Source: Candidatus Wirthbacteria bacterium CG2_30_54_11 (GTDB lineage Bacteria > Patescibacteriota > CG2-30-54-11). Taken from it: a stretch of 17,682 nucleotides of DNA. The notes under the pieces are model-generated. The model worked only from the letters and a program-made list of their open reading frames with translations. It was not told the DNA's origin and ran no database searches. This document shows positions 5,019 through 12,305 of this stretch, piece after piece. The DNA lies in the NCBI GenBank assembly GCA_001873755.1, contig MNZT01000123.1:1-17682 (forward strand), in the 5' to 3' direction. Position 1 is the stretch's first letter; each line of letters begins with the position of its first letter. Made by a program: the position numbers and the translations under genes.

Positions 5019-5105
5019 GGTACGTCGTTCCCGCTTCGACGACTCAGCGACCGCCTCAGGGCGAGTCTCGTTTTAACGGAGGCGAGCGCGAACGACGTAC
5101 CAAGG
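5015..5105. mobile_element. MITE-like palindromic insertion, 79 bp, flanked by CCAAGG direct repeats
   Basis: TACGTCGTTC (5021-5030) is the exact complement of GAACGACGTA (5090-5099). Both ends are bordered by CCAAGG (5015-5020 and 5100-5105), as a 6-bp target duplication would be. The direct repeats extend the inverted repeat by two bases to GGTACGTCGTTC/GAACGACGTACC. Inside, GACTC (5041-5045) can pair with GAGTC (5063-5067), with weaker pairing elsewhere. No coding sequence fits. It lies between the last prepilin gene and the yebC -35 box, which its left repeat overlaps. The end sequence GTCGTTC/GAACGAC belongs to the same arm family as the tRNA-linked palindromes. Confidence 0.5.
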
Positions 5106-5112
5106 GTGATGA

Positions 5113-5631
5113 TCAATAGGAGCGGAGCACAATCGTGCTCTGGAGATCGGTGGAGGCTTTCAGCTGAGGCTTGCTGCCAGAATTCTGGGCAGAGGAAACC
5201 GTAAGCTCGATGGTTACGGCGGCTGGTTTGGTTCCGAGAGGATCAGTCACGGTGAAAGCGAGATGATCGATCTTGACGGTATCGGAGGTGAGAGTGGTGG
5301 GGTTGGGGTCGCTAGGAGTTTCATGCTGGAGCAGTAACTCCTGGCTCGATCCGATCGTGTAAATGATGATGCTGTAGTCGTTCATCCTGAGCGCGAGCTG
5401 GCTTCCGGTCGTATAGTCCGGGTAGACAGAACGAGCCTGATGGATGCTGTCGGTGAACTCGCTCATGATCATCTGCGCCTGGGTGTAGGTCTCGGATGTG
5501 GTGTTCGATTTGGTCTGATTTTTCGTGATGGTGAAAAAAACTTTGACCGCGACCATTGCCAGTATTCCGAAGATGGCTATGGCGATCAGTGTTTCTATGA
5601 GGGTAAAAGCAGAGAGGTGCGTACGCATCAT
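5113..5631 (-). CDS. Minor type IV prepilin (PilW/PilJ-like)
   Basis: 172 residues. The N-terminus MMRTHLSA|FTLIETLIAIAIFGILAM is a class III signal: a short charged leader, cleavage before Phe, Glu at +5 and a long hydrophobic helix (residues 9-31). Position -1 is Ala rather than the near-universal Gly, which may slow processing by the prepilin peptidase. The rest is a small polar, Ser/Thr-rich pilin head with no cysteines. It is the last gene of the pilus block, 20 bp after the preceding prepilin. Minor pilins usually prime pilus assembly or sit at the tip; that role is inferred from family and position. No Shine-Dalgarno is seen. Confidence 0.8.
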   Translation of the reverse strand: MMRTHLSAFTLIETLIAIAIFGILAMVAVKVFFTITKNQTKSNTTSETYTQAQMIMSEFTDSIHQARSVYPDYTTGSQLALRMNDYSIIIYTIGSSQELLLQHETPSDPNPTTLTSDTVKIDHLAFTVTDPLGTKPAAVTIELTVSSAQNSGSKPQLKASTDLQSTIVLRSY

Positions 5632-5651
5632 GTCTCAGGTAAGAAGAGAGG

Positions 5652-6263
5652 TTACCAGCGGGAAAAAAGGGATACGACCTTGCTTTGATGGGGGGTGTTT
5701 CGGTCGTTCCATGACAGGATACAGCTGACCGCGCGGGAGGCCGGGGATTCGGCGGTTTCGGTGAATACGAGTTGCCGGTAGAATGGAGAAGCAGTAGCAG
5801 AGGCAGGGAAACCGCCTCTGCCTGGGTAACCGTAGGATCTGCTCACAGTGTCCCAGTAGAGACGGTAAGCAGTGTCAACAGGGGAGGTCTCGGCAGTCTG
5901 ATCCATGATCCATTTGCCCTGAAGGGTGTCGTAATACAGCCGGAAGTGGCTGGTTCCGGAAGCATCCCAGATGTCAGGATCCACCCAATCCCATGCTGTT
6001 TCTATGGTTGAGCTCGTTTCGGTATCGAAAAAGCGGATAGAGCCGTACCCGTCCCTGATCTGGCGGATCGCTTCCAGCGATTCCTGTTCGAGTGAATCGG
6101 TCTGCTGCCATTGTTTGTTCAGGACCTGGACTCGCAGTGAGCGCAGACTGAGGGAAACGAGCACGACCAGAACCGTAGCGACGAGAGCGACCCCGAATAC
6201 AGCTTCGATGAGGATCTGGCCGTTGTCTTTTTTTAGCTTGTCCGGATCTGTCGGTCGGGGCAT
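5652..6263 (-). CDS. Minor type IV prepilin (PilV-like)
   Basis: 203 residues from the ATG at 6263. A 15-residue leader (MPRPTDPDKLKKDNG) precedes QILIEAVFGVALVATVLVVL, so cleavage after Gly15 leaves Gln at +1 and Glu at +5, followed by a ~22-residue hydrophobic helix. Gln at +1 is unusual; Phe or Met is typical. An earlier ATG at 6302 is in frame, but it would lengthen the leader to 28 residues and overlap the upstream gene, so I chose 6263. The head domain is rich in Trp and Tyr (WDWVDPDIWDAS, YRLYWDT) with a single Cys. It is cotranscribed with the prepilins on either side. Confidence 0.78.
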   Translation of the reverse strand: MPRPTDPDKLKKDNGQILIEAVFGVALVATVLVVLVSLSLRSLRVQVLNKQWQQTDSLEQESLEAIRQIRDGYGSIRFFDTETSSTIETAWDWVDPDIWDASGTSHFRLYYDTLQGKWIMDQTAETSPVDTAYRLYWDTVSRSYGYPGRGGFPASATASPFYRQLVFTETAESPASRAVSCILSWNDRNTPHQSKVVSLFSRW

Positions 6264-6285
6264 GCAGGGAGATCTTGTTGATGAT

Positions 6286-6837
6286 TTAGGTCGGATCAGC
6301 ATATTCCCAGATCGAGATAGTATTCTGGGTTGTTTTCATCTGGAGTGTCAGGGTGATTTTGCCACCGGTGAATGAATTTGCTCCCAGGCTGCCGCTGACG
6401 GCGCCATCCGGTACGCGGAAATAGATATCGGTATTGGCAGGGCTCAGGGATACCAGAGATATGTCTTTGGGGAGTGTACGGCCCGTCTTGCGGTTCGCTG
6501 GAGTCTGTGCTTCTGCGAAACCGGCTTGATTGCCTGCGGTGTCCTGCCAGACCTCCCAGATGGTATAGGTATTGTTCGCGGTATCGAAATGCATGGCATA
6601 GGCCACAAGTGCGTCATTGTAGGTAAATCCACTGATCTCAGTGCCGCTCTTGACCGCCGTGGACCAGGTTTTAACCTGCTTTATGTCTGCCTTGAACTGA
6701 TTTTTGAACGTCTTCAGTTCAGTATTCACTCTGAATCTCTGCAGATTAGGGATGACTACCATGCTGGCAAGCGCGATGATGGCGATCGTGATGAGCATTT
6801 CAATGATGCTGAATCCGGAGTAATTTCGGTGTGACAT
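6286..6837 (-). CDS. Minor type IV prepilin (GspH/FimT-like)
   Basis: 183 residues from the ATG at 6837. MSHRNYSG|FSIIEMLITIAIIALASM has the standard prepilin signal, Gly at -1, Phe at +1 and Glu at +5, followed by the helix extension PNLQRFRVNTELKTFKNQF. The later part contains a beta-rich head (residues ~65-183) typical of GspH/FimT-type minor pilins. An in-frame ATG at 6867 would overlap the prepilin peptidase gene and give an 18-residue leader; the start at 6837 leaves ten bases between the genes and a normal eight-residue leader. It is likely to be cotranscribed with pilD upstream. Confidence 0.8.
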   Translation of the reverse strand: MSHRNYSGFSIIEMLITIAIIALASMVVIPNLQRFRVNTELKTFKNQFKADIKQVKTWSTAVKSGTEISGFTYNDALVAYAMHFDTANNTYTIWEVWQDTAGNQAGFAEAQTPANRKTGRTLPKDISLVSLSPANTDIYFRVPDGAVSGSLGANSFTGGKITLTLQMKTTQNTISIWEYADPT

Positions 6838-6847
6838 CCGGTGTCGC

Positions 6848-7660
6848 TCATATAATGATAAAGGCATTTAGGTACCAGTTAAGCAGTGGTTCCCCCCACA
6901 GGAGGGCAATGACGGCACCCAGACTGAGAAAAGGTCCAAAAGGAATGGCTTCTTTCATGCCCTTGCGCCGCAGGAGAACGAGTAGACTGCCAAAAAGCGC
7001 GCCGATGATGAAGCTCAAAAACAGCGCAGTTACCCCATGGGGCCAGCCGGTGATGAGTCCGATGAGAAAAGCGAGCTTGATATCTCCCTCTCCCATGCCC
7101 TGTCCGCGGGTCAGGGCGACGATCGCTCCGATGAACATGGCATCGAACCCGGCGCTCAGCAGGCAGAGCAGGACCGGCTGCAGCTGGAACCCCTGAAGCC
7201 AGGCGATAGCGGCAAGACCAACCGCCACCGCAGGGAATACGATGGCATCCAGTATGAGCATGTGGTCGATATCGTAGATGGTGATCAGGCCCAGGACAGC
7301 GATATTGAAAAGCCAGAAGATGAGCAACCCGGTGTCATGGGCACTGACCGGAGCAGCAGGAAATCCTGAGATCTGCTGCCATCTCGCAGCCGCGATGCCA
7401 AAGGCCAGTCCCAGGCCCAGTTCGCTGAGGAAATAGGCTATGGGTATGCGTTTGTGACAGCTCGTACACCTACCTCGTATGACGATATAACTGAGAATGG
7501 GGATTTTTTCCCGCCAGGTCAGCTTTCTCTGGCAGTGGTCACAATGGGAGACGCCCCTGGTGAACTGTTCTCCGGAAAACAGTCTGAACGACACGACGGA
7601 GAGAAAGCTCGCGCAAACAGCACCGGTGAGGGCAGCGATCAGCGGAAGGATCCAAGGCAT
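6848..7660 (-). CDS. pilD: Type IV prepilin peptidase / N-methyltransferase
   Basis: 270 residues, polytopic inner-membrane aspartic protease. The first part carries the zinc tetracysteine of the bifunctional enzymes (CDHC at 40-43 and CTSC at 65-68), between a first membrane segment (about 4-25) and five or more further ones. The catalytic Asp residues are D130 in YDIDHMLILD and D193 in the GMGEGDIKLA motif, matching the GxGD family signature. It should cleave the leader from the four prepilins encoded beside it and methylate the new N-terminus. It begins about 60 bp after the terminator of the major pilin gene, with a possible promoter in between. No Shine-Dalgarno is visible. Confidence 0.95.
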   Translation of the reverse strand: MPWILPLIAALTGAVCASFLSVVSFRLFSGEQFTRGVSHCDHCQRKLTWREKIPILSYIVIRGRCTSCHKRIPIAYFLSELGLGLAFGIAAARWQQISGFPAAPVSAHDTGLLIFWLFNIAVLGLITIYDIDHMLILDAIVFPAVAVGLAAIAWLQGFQLQPVLLCLLSAGFDAMFIGAIVALTRGQGMGEGDIKLAFLIGLITGWPHGVTALFLSFIIGALFGSLLVLLRRKGMKEAIPFGPFLSLGAVIALLWGEPLLNWYLNAFIII

Positions 7661-7704
7661 GAGAGTTTGTTTTCGCTAGAAGATGATGTTGATTTTCTAG
7701 GTTC

Positions 7705-7710
7705 AGTATA
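7705..7710 (-). promoter_or_regulatory. Candidate -10 box for pilD and the minor prepilins
   Basis: TATACT on the minus strand (7710-7705) lies between the pilin terminator and pilD. Only a T-run fills the -35 position. A promoter is needed here if the terminator at 7725-7763 is efficient. Confidence 0.4.
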
Positions 7711-7724
7711 CCCTGCTTCAGGTC

Positions 7725-7763
7725 AAAAAAAAAGTCCCATCACCCGGGGCGATGGGACTTTTT
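7725..7763 (-). terminator. Intrinsic terminator after the major pilin gene
   Basis: AAAGTCCCATC (7731-7741) and GATGGGACTTT (7751-7761) are exact complements around a nine-base loop. On the minus strand the stem runs into a long T-tract (7733-7725). It lies 15 bp past the pilin stop codon and separates the pilin from pilD. It is also symmetrical enough to work weakly on the plus strand. Confidence 0.92.
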
Positions 7764-7777
7764 CATGTACGTCAGTC

Positions 7778-8158
7778 CTAATTGGAACTGAAGACAGAGT
7801 AGTTGACACTCGTATTTTCGAGATAGGCGTTGAGGGTATACGAGTTGGAATCCCCGGTATAGGTATAGATCATGGTACCTGTATTGCGAGGATCAGCCGG
7901 CATGGTTTTGATGTAGGTCGGGGTCAGTCCGCTGGTGAGCACGGTCTCGAAATTGCCGGTGGCGGCAGGATAGCGGAGATTGTCGTCATAGTAGAGTTCC
8001 AGAGCGGTTTTGACTTCCGCGAGGTCGGCCTTGCGGCGGGCATCACGGGATTTCTTGTTGGCACTGGAGAGGTTGACGATCACGAGAGCTGCCATGACGC
8101 CGATGATGGCGATGACCACGAGCAGTTCGATGAGTGTAAAACCTTTTTGCTGTTTCAT
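7778..8158 (-). CDS. pilA: Major type IV pilin
   Basis: 126 residues. MKQQKG|FTLIELLVVIAIIGVMAAL is a textbook prepilin signal (Gly -1, Phe +1, Glu +5) on a single long N-terminal helix. This is followed by 'NKKSRDARRKADLAEVKTALELYY' (about 34-57) and a small head rich in Thr, Tyr and Asn with no disulfide cysteines. The layout is GspG/pseudopilin-like, common for pilins of CPR bacteria. It is judged the major subunit because it has the strongest ribosome binding site in the locus (AAAGGAGG, 8171-8164), its own candidate promoter just after pilC, and its own terminator. It would be matured by the adjacent PilD and assembled by PilB and PilC. Confidence 0.92.
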   Translation of the reverse strand: MKQQKGFTLIELLVVIAIIGVMAALVIVNLSSANKKSRDARRKADLAEVKTALELYYDDNLRYPAATGNFETVLTSGLTPTYIKTMPADPRNTGTMIYTYTGDSNSYTLNAYLENTSVNYSVFSSN

Positions 8159-8163
8159 GGTGT

Positions 8164-8171
8164 CCTCCTTT
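8164..8171 (-). promoter_or_regulatory. Strong Shine-Dalgarno of the major pilin
   Basis: AAAGGAGG (8171-8164) lies five bases before the ATG at 8158. It is a near-perfect anti-16S match, whereas the other pilus genes except pilB show little or none. Confidence 0.85.
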
Positions 8172-8200
8172 CTTGTGAGATTTTTATATGTTTTGTGTAG

Positions 8201-8206
8201 AGTATA
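8201..8206 (-). promoter_or_regulatory. Candidate -10 box for the major pilin
   Basis: TATACT on the minus strand (8206-8201) begins just past the pilC stop codon (8211-8209). The -35 is weak. Transcription would start near 8194, giving a leader of about 36 nt before the pilin ATG. Confidence 0.45.
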
Positions 8207-8208
8207 TG

Positions 8209-9423
8209 CTATTCAATGACGTTCACGAGACCGTAGATGGGCATCAATATGGCCATAATAATAAACCCTACCGCACCGCCCATGATAGCCATGAGGAGCG
8301 GTTCGAGCAGGGTGGTGAGATTCTTGGTCATGTTTCCGACTTCGGTGTCATAGAAAGCAGCCAGTTTGAAGAGCATGTCATCCACAGCACCAGTTTGTTC
8401 GCCGATACCGATCATGGATCCGATCATATCGGGATAGAGCTTGGGATTCCTGAATCCCGTGGCCAATGGTACACCTTTTTCTACCTCTTTTGCAATGCCT
8501 TTGATGCTCTCGCCATAGACATGATTTCCTACTAGATCAGCGATGATGTCGAGCGCTGTCAGCAGAGGGACGCCGCTGGAGACCAGCATGGCCAGCACCC
8601 GGGTCATCCGTGCATAAATGATCATTTTTGACATTTTGCCAAAGACAGGAGTATTGAGGGCAACGACGTCCATCATGTCGCGTCCCTGTTTGGTCTTGAT
8701 GAATTTTATAAATGCGATGCAAAAGCCGACCGTCAGCAGAATGGCGAGCCACCAGAGTTCGGTGAGGAACGTGCTCAAGAGCAGCATGATCTGGGTCGGG
8801 AGGGGTAGCGCTTTCCCTGATTCTGCAAACAGTCCGGACAGCTCCGGTATCACCACCACGCTCATGAGGATGACAACGGCGACCATGGCCACGAGGACCA
8901 ATGCGGGCATTACCAGCGCTCCTCTGACTTTGCCCTGGATCTCGTTGTCCCGTTCCATCTGGTCTGCCAGACGGGTGAGAGATATATCGAGCGTACCACT
9001 GACCTCGCCGGCTTTGACGATGTTGACGAAAAGACTGGAAAAAGCGACCGGGTGCGAGGCGAGCGCTTCGGAAAATGTTTTTCCGCCTTCGATATCGGCA
9101 AGTGTCTTTCCAAGCACCTCCTTGAGTTGTTTGTTCCCGGTCTGCTGGGTGGTCAGCTGCAGGGCCTGGAGAAGCGGTATTCCGGCGTTGATGATGGCTG
9201 AAAGCTGCCTCGTGAACACGACCTTGTCCTTCATCGGGATGCCCGTCATGCCCTGGAACATGGCACCCAGGCTGAAACCTTTGGCTGATGATGATTTGAT
9301 CTCGAGCGGGATCAGATGTTTGTCCCTCAGCTGGGTTACGACGCTGTTTTTGTCAGAGGCTTCAGTCGTTCCATGGATGATGGCACCTTTTTCGTCGCGG
9401 GCGCGATAGTTGAAGATCGGCAT
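8209..9423 (-). CDS. pilC: Type IV pilus inner-membrane platform protein
   Basis: 404 residues, the normal length for PilC/GspF. The N-terminus MPIFNYRARDEKGAIIHGTTEA matches the family's 'y.Y.a.d..G....G...A' opening. Two repeated GspF domains follow (about 70-193 and 270-393), each starting with a 'FTRQLSAIINAGIPLLQAL' or 'MTRVLAMLVSSGVPLLTAL' segment. Membrane segments are at about 168-192, 218-240 and 372-395. It forms the membrane base on which PilB drives pilus polymerisation. It starts 42 bp after pilB and ends 50 bp before the major pilin gene. No clear Shine-Dalgarno is seen before the ATG. Confidence 0.96.
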   Translation of the reverse strand: MPIFNYRARDEKGAIIHGTTEASDKNSVVTQLRDKHLIPLEIKSSSAKGFSLGAMFQGMTGIPMKDKVVFTRQLSAIINAGIPLLQALQLTTQQTGNKQLKEVLGKTLADIEGGKTFSEALASHPVAFSSLFVNIVKAGEVSGTLDISLTRLADQMERDNEIQGKVRGALVMPALVLVAMVAVVILMSVVVIPELSGLFAESGKALPLPTQIMLLLSTFLTELWWLAILLTVGFCIAFIKFIKTKQGRDMMDVVALNTPVFGKMSKMIIYARMTRVLAMLVSSGVPLLTALDIIADLVGNHVYGESIKGIAKEVEKGVPLATGFRNPKLYPDMIGSMIGIGEQTGAVDDMLFKLAAFYDTEVGNMTKNLTTLLEPLLMAIMGGAVGFIIMAILMPIYGLVNVIE

Positions 9424-9465
9424 GTTTTTCTGGTCGTGTTAATATACGAGGCCGAAACGACAAAA

Positions 9466-11253
9466 CTAGTCCTGGGAGATGCGCATGATCTCTTCCAGGC
9501 TGGTCTTGCCTTCCAGTGCTTTCAGAATCCCGTCTTGTTTGAGTGTGATCATGTTTTGTTTTTTAGCCGCGGTTATCAGGTCGAATTCTGACGAGTGTTT
9601 GATAGTGAGGTTGGCGATGTCTTCATTGCACTCCAGGACTTCGTAGATACCGATACGTCCCTGGTAGCCTGAACGGTTGCAGGTGTCGCAGCCGTTGCCT
9701 CTGGCCAGCCTAAGTGGCTTGCTGAAAATGTCACCCGGGATTTTCGGGTACCATTTTAATACATCTTGGGCCATTTTGCTATTGGGATCAAATAATTCCG
9801 GTAATTGCTTTTTGACGAGTTCTGCGACCTCTTTTGGCGCTTCGTAGAGGTCCAGACAGTCAGGGCAGATTTTCCGTGCCAGTCTCTGGCCGATGACGAC
9901 CCGCAGCGATGAAGCGAGCAGAAAGGGTTCTACTCCCATATCGAGAAAGCGGGGGATGGCTCCGGCAGCGCTGTTGGTATGGAGGGTGGAGACGACGAGA
10001 TGGCCGGTGAGCGCAGCGTGGATCGCCATTTCTGCCGTTTCTTCGTCGCGGATCTCGCCCACCATCACGATGTTCGGGTCCTGCCTGAGTACTGCTCTCA
10101 GCCCGCCTGCGAACGTCAGACCGGCCGCGGTATTGATCTGTACCTGGTTGACCCCGGTAATCCAGTATTCGACCGGGTCTTCGAGCGTGATGGTGTTGAC
10201 CGCGCCGGTATTGAGCTGGGTCAGGATGGCGAACAGCGAGGTGGATTTACCGCTGCCGGTAGGGCCGGTGGTGAGGATGAGTCCGTTGGGCCGTTTCATG
10301 TTTTCGTGAATGATATTGAGCGCCTGTCCCCGGTATCCGAGCTGTTCCAGCGTGGGTGCGGCTGTCGAACGGTCGAGAATTCTCATGACGATCTTTTCAC
10401 CGAAGATGGTGGGGAGGGTGGAAACGCGGAGGTCGGAATCTTTTTTGTGCACGGTGATCCGGAAACGGCCGTCCTGGGGTACCCGTTTCTCGTCGATCTT
10501 CAGCTTCGACATGATCTTGATACGGGAAACGACAGCCGGGTGCACCTGCTTGGGGAGGCTGAGCGCTTCCTGCATGATGCCATCCATGCGGTAGCGGATG
10601 CGAGTCCGGTTTTCCATGGGTTCGATATGGATATCACTGGCCCCTGATTTGATGGCATACTCGAGTATGGTATTGACCACACGGGCGACCGGGGCGTCAG
10701 CAAGTTCTTCGGAGCTGGCTTTGCCGTTTTCCATAGCCTGGCCGTCTTCGGACAGGATGGTGATGGCATCATCTTTTTCTACATCGGCCAGCGCATTATT
10801 GACCTCGGTGGTCAGCCCCCGGTACTGATCCTGGATGATATGAATGTGTTTGAGGAGCGCCATGTAGGGCTCGATGATCATCCCGGTTTTCTTTTCCAGA
10901 AACTCAATGGCCTGGAAGTCAGCCGGGTTGCCCATGGCGACTTTGAGGTGGTTGGTCTCGGCATCCTGGTGGAAAGCGATGACATCGTACGTCTTCGAGA
11001 TGCGTTCAGGGATGACTTTCAGGATTTCATTGGGGATTTTGGCTTTGTCGAGATTGATGAACGGAACATCCAGCAGTATGGCCTGAGTTTTGGCGAGTAC
11101 CTCTTCGGAAACGAAGTTGTTCTCTATGATATATTGCCGTGCGGTTACGTTGTTTTCCTTCACAGCAGCGCGAATGGCGCTGAACTGATCATCAGTGATG
11201 AGCCCCAGCCCCAGGAGGGTTTCTTCCAATGTTTTTTTGTCAGATATCGTCAC
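9466..11253 (-). CDS. pilB: Type IV pilus assembly ATPase (GspE/PilB)
   Basis: 595 residues from a GTG start at 11253. The N-terminal ~150 residues form a GspE/MshEN domain. The C-terminal ATPase has Walker A GPTGSGKS (330-337), the Asp/His boxes, Walker B IVMVGEIRD (405-413), and the zinc tetracysteine CPDC (463-466) with CDTC (522-525), which marks extension ATPases rather than PilT. It powers pilin polymerisation through PilC. The GTG overlaps the prmA stop in the sequence GTGA, and a GGGGAG Shine-Dalgarno lies eight bases upstream. A further in-frame ATG at 11310 would overlap prmA by 61 bases and add a non-family peptide, so I rejected it. Confidence 0.96.
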   Translation of the reverse strand: MTISDKKTLEETLLGLGLITDDQFSAIRAAVKENNVTARQYIIENNFVSEEVLAKTQAILLDVPFINLDKAKIPNEILKVIPERISKTYDVIAFHQDAETNHLKVAMGNPADFQAIEFLEKKTGMIIEPYMALLKHIHIIQDQYRGLTTEVNNALADVEKDDAITILSEDGQAMENGKASSEELADAPVARVVNTILEYAIKSGASDIHIEPMENRTRIRYRMDGIMQEALSLPKQVHPAVVSRIKIMSKLKIDEKRVPQDGRFRITVHKKDSDLRVSTLPTIFGEKIVMRILDRSTAAPTLEQLGYRGQALNIIHENMKRPNGLILTTGPTGSGKSTSLFAILTQLNTGAVNTITLEDPVEYWITGVNQVQINTAAGLTFAGGLRAVLRQDPNIVMVGEIRDEETAEMAIHAALTGHLVVSTLHTNSAAGAIPRFLDMGVEPFLLASSLRVVIGQRLARKICPDCLDLYEAPKEVAELVKKQLPELFDPNSKMAQDVLKWYPKIPGDIFSKPLRLARGNGCDTCNRSGYQGRIGIYEVLECNEDIANLTIKHSSEFDLITAAKKQNMITLKQDGILKALEGKTSLEEIMRISQD

Positions 11254-12155
11254 TCTCCGAGCTCCCCTGTGTTTCTTTTTTTCGGTCTCCGATATATATA
11301 TGCTATCCAATCATTATCTCGTATTTCAGCTATTTTTTCAAGTGAATGCGCCTCGAACTGTTTTTCGACCGCTCCTGCCTGGTGGCTGATCATGCCGGAC
11401 AGGATGAGGATCCCTTCCGATCTGACCGCCCGGACGATGAACTGGCGCTGCTGGCTGAGTATGCTGGCGGGCATATTGGCAACGACCAGGTCGTAGCTGG
11501 TACTCACGTCGCCGATCGAGGCATGGGCGATCTGGATGTTTTTGCAGGTATTCAGTATGGCATTCTCGCGTGCACTTTCGACCGAAGGCTTGTTGATGTC
11601 GACTGCAGTGATGTCCGGACAACCCATCTGTGCGGCAATGAGTGAGAGTATCCCGGTTCCCGTACCCACGTCGAGCATGCTCATATGAGGTTTGAGGTGT
11701 TTTTCAAGTGCCCGGACGGCCAGGCGGGTCGATGGATGGAACCCGGTGCCAAATGCCGTACCCGGCTTCAGCGTCACTACGATCTTCCGGCTGTCCTGAT
11801 TTGGAAATTGTTCATACCCGAGATGGATCCCGATATCCTCTGTTATCCAGTACACACCACCCTGGTGATCGCCGGGCAGGAGATCGCTCGAAAGTACACG
11901 GTCGTACTCGGGCGGATCCATGTCGCAGAGATCAAAAGCCTGCAGATGCCACAGTGCCTGGACGAGTTTTTCTTTGCGTTCCTCGGTCTCGGAATCGTCA
12001 GGGAAGTAGGTCAGCATTTCAAACCAGCTGTGCTCTTTTCTGGTAAATACGCGATTGACGGTAATGTGCAGAAAACCGAACCGGTAGAGGATGGAGTACA
12101 GGCTCTCAACCAGTTCGATCTCGGCTTGGATGGTGATTTTGATCCAGGTAAGCAC
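11250..12155 (-). CDS. prmA: PrmA-like ribosomal protein L11 methyltransferase
   Basis: 301 residues from a GTG start at 12155. The N-terminus LTWIKITIQAE.E.VES matches PrmA's substrate-binding domain. The family's linker motif PGTAFGTGFHPSTR is at 131-144, the SAM-binding motif LDVGTGTGILSL at 161-172, the acidic residue VDIN at 175-178, and the catalytic-loop region VVANMPAS at 214-221, where most PrmA enzymes read N(I/V)LA; that substitution leaves some doubt about exact substrate. It would methylate L11 or a related ribosomal target with S-adenosylmethionine in the cytoplasm. It is the first gene of the minus-strand block and overlaps pilB by four bases. No in-frame ATG is available before residue 47, so GTG is the likely start. 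No Shine-Dalgarno is visible. Confidence 0.85.
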   Translation of the reverse strand: MLTWIKITIQAEIELVESLYSILYRFGFLHITVNRVFTRKEHSWFEMLTYFPDDSETEERKEKLVQALWHLQAFDLCDMDPPEYDRVLSSDLLPGDHQGGVYWITEDIGIHLGYEQFPNQDSRKIVVTLKPGTAFGTGFHPSTRLAVRALEKHLKPHMSMLDVGTGTGILSLIAAQMGCPDITAVDINKPSVESARENAILNTCKNIQIAHASIGDVSTSYDLVVANMPASILSQQRQFIVRAVRSEGILILSGMISHQAGAVEKQFEAHSLEKIAEIRDNDWIAYIYRRPKKRNTGELGE

Positions 12156-12221
12156 GTTTTTTTTGTTTTCAGTGGTTAATTATTCTCTGATTCTGTGTTT
12201 TGATCGGTCTGCTTCCTTATG

Positions 12222-12250
12222 ATTATACCACGAATACAGGACCCTTTGCA
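12222..12250 (-). promoter_or_regulatory. Promoter of the prmA-pil block
   Basis: On the minus strand TGGTATAAT (12230-12222) is a consensus extended -10. The -35 position 17 bp upstream (12250-12245) reads TGCAAA, weak, as expected for an extended -10 promoter. Transcription should start near 12215, leaving a leader of about 60 nt. Confidence 0.65.
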
Positions 12251-12273
12251 TTTCAGCGGAAAAAATGTATACT
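12245..12273 (+). promoter_or_regulatory. Promoter of the S1-domain gene
   Basis: TTTGCA (12245-12250, four of six to TTGACA) is 17 bp from TATACT (12268-12273). Transcription should start near 12280. The same six bases serve as the -35 position of the divergent prmA promoter. Confidence 0.7.
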
Positions 12274-12287
12274 CAACATATCTTCAA

Positions 12288-12296
12288 AAAGGAGGT
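12288..12296 (+). promoter_or_regulatory. Strong Shine-Dalgarno that fixes the S1 gene start
   Basis: AAAGGAGGT (12288-12296) lies nine bases before the ATG at 12306. It rules out the in-frame ATG at 12219, which lies upstream of the promoter. Confidence 0.9.
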
Positions 12297-12305
12297 TTAT
12301 TTTTT

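Noticed and set aside
12219..12305. ATG at 12219 as S1 gene start
   Set aside because: It precedes the promoter and the strong Shine-Dalgarno at 12288-12296.
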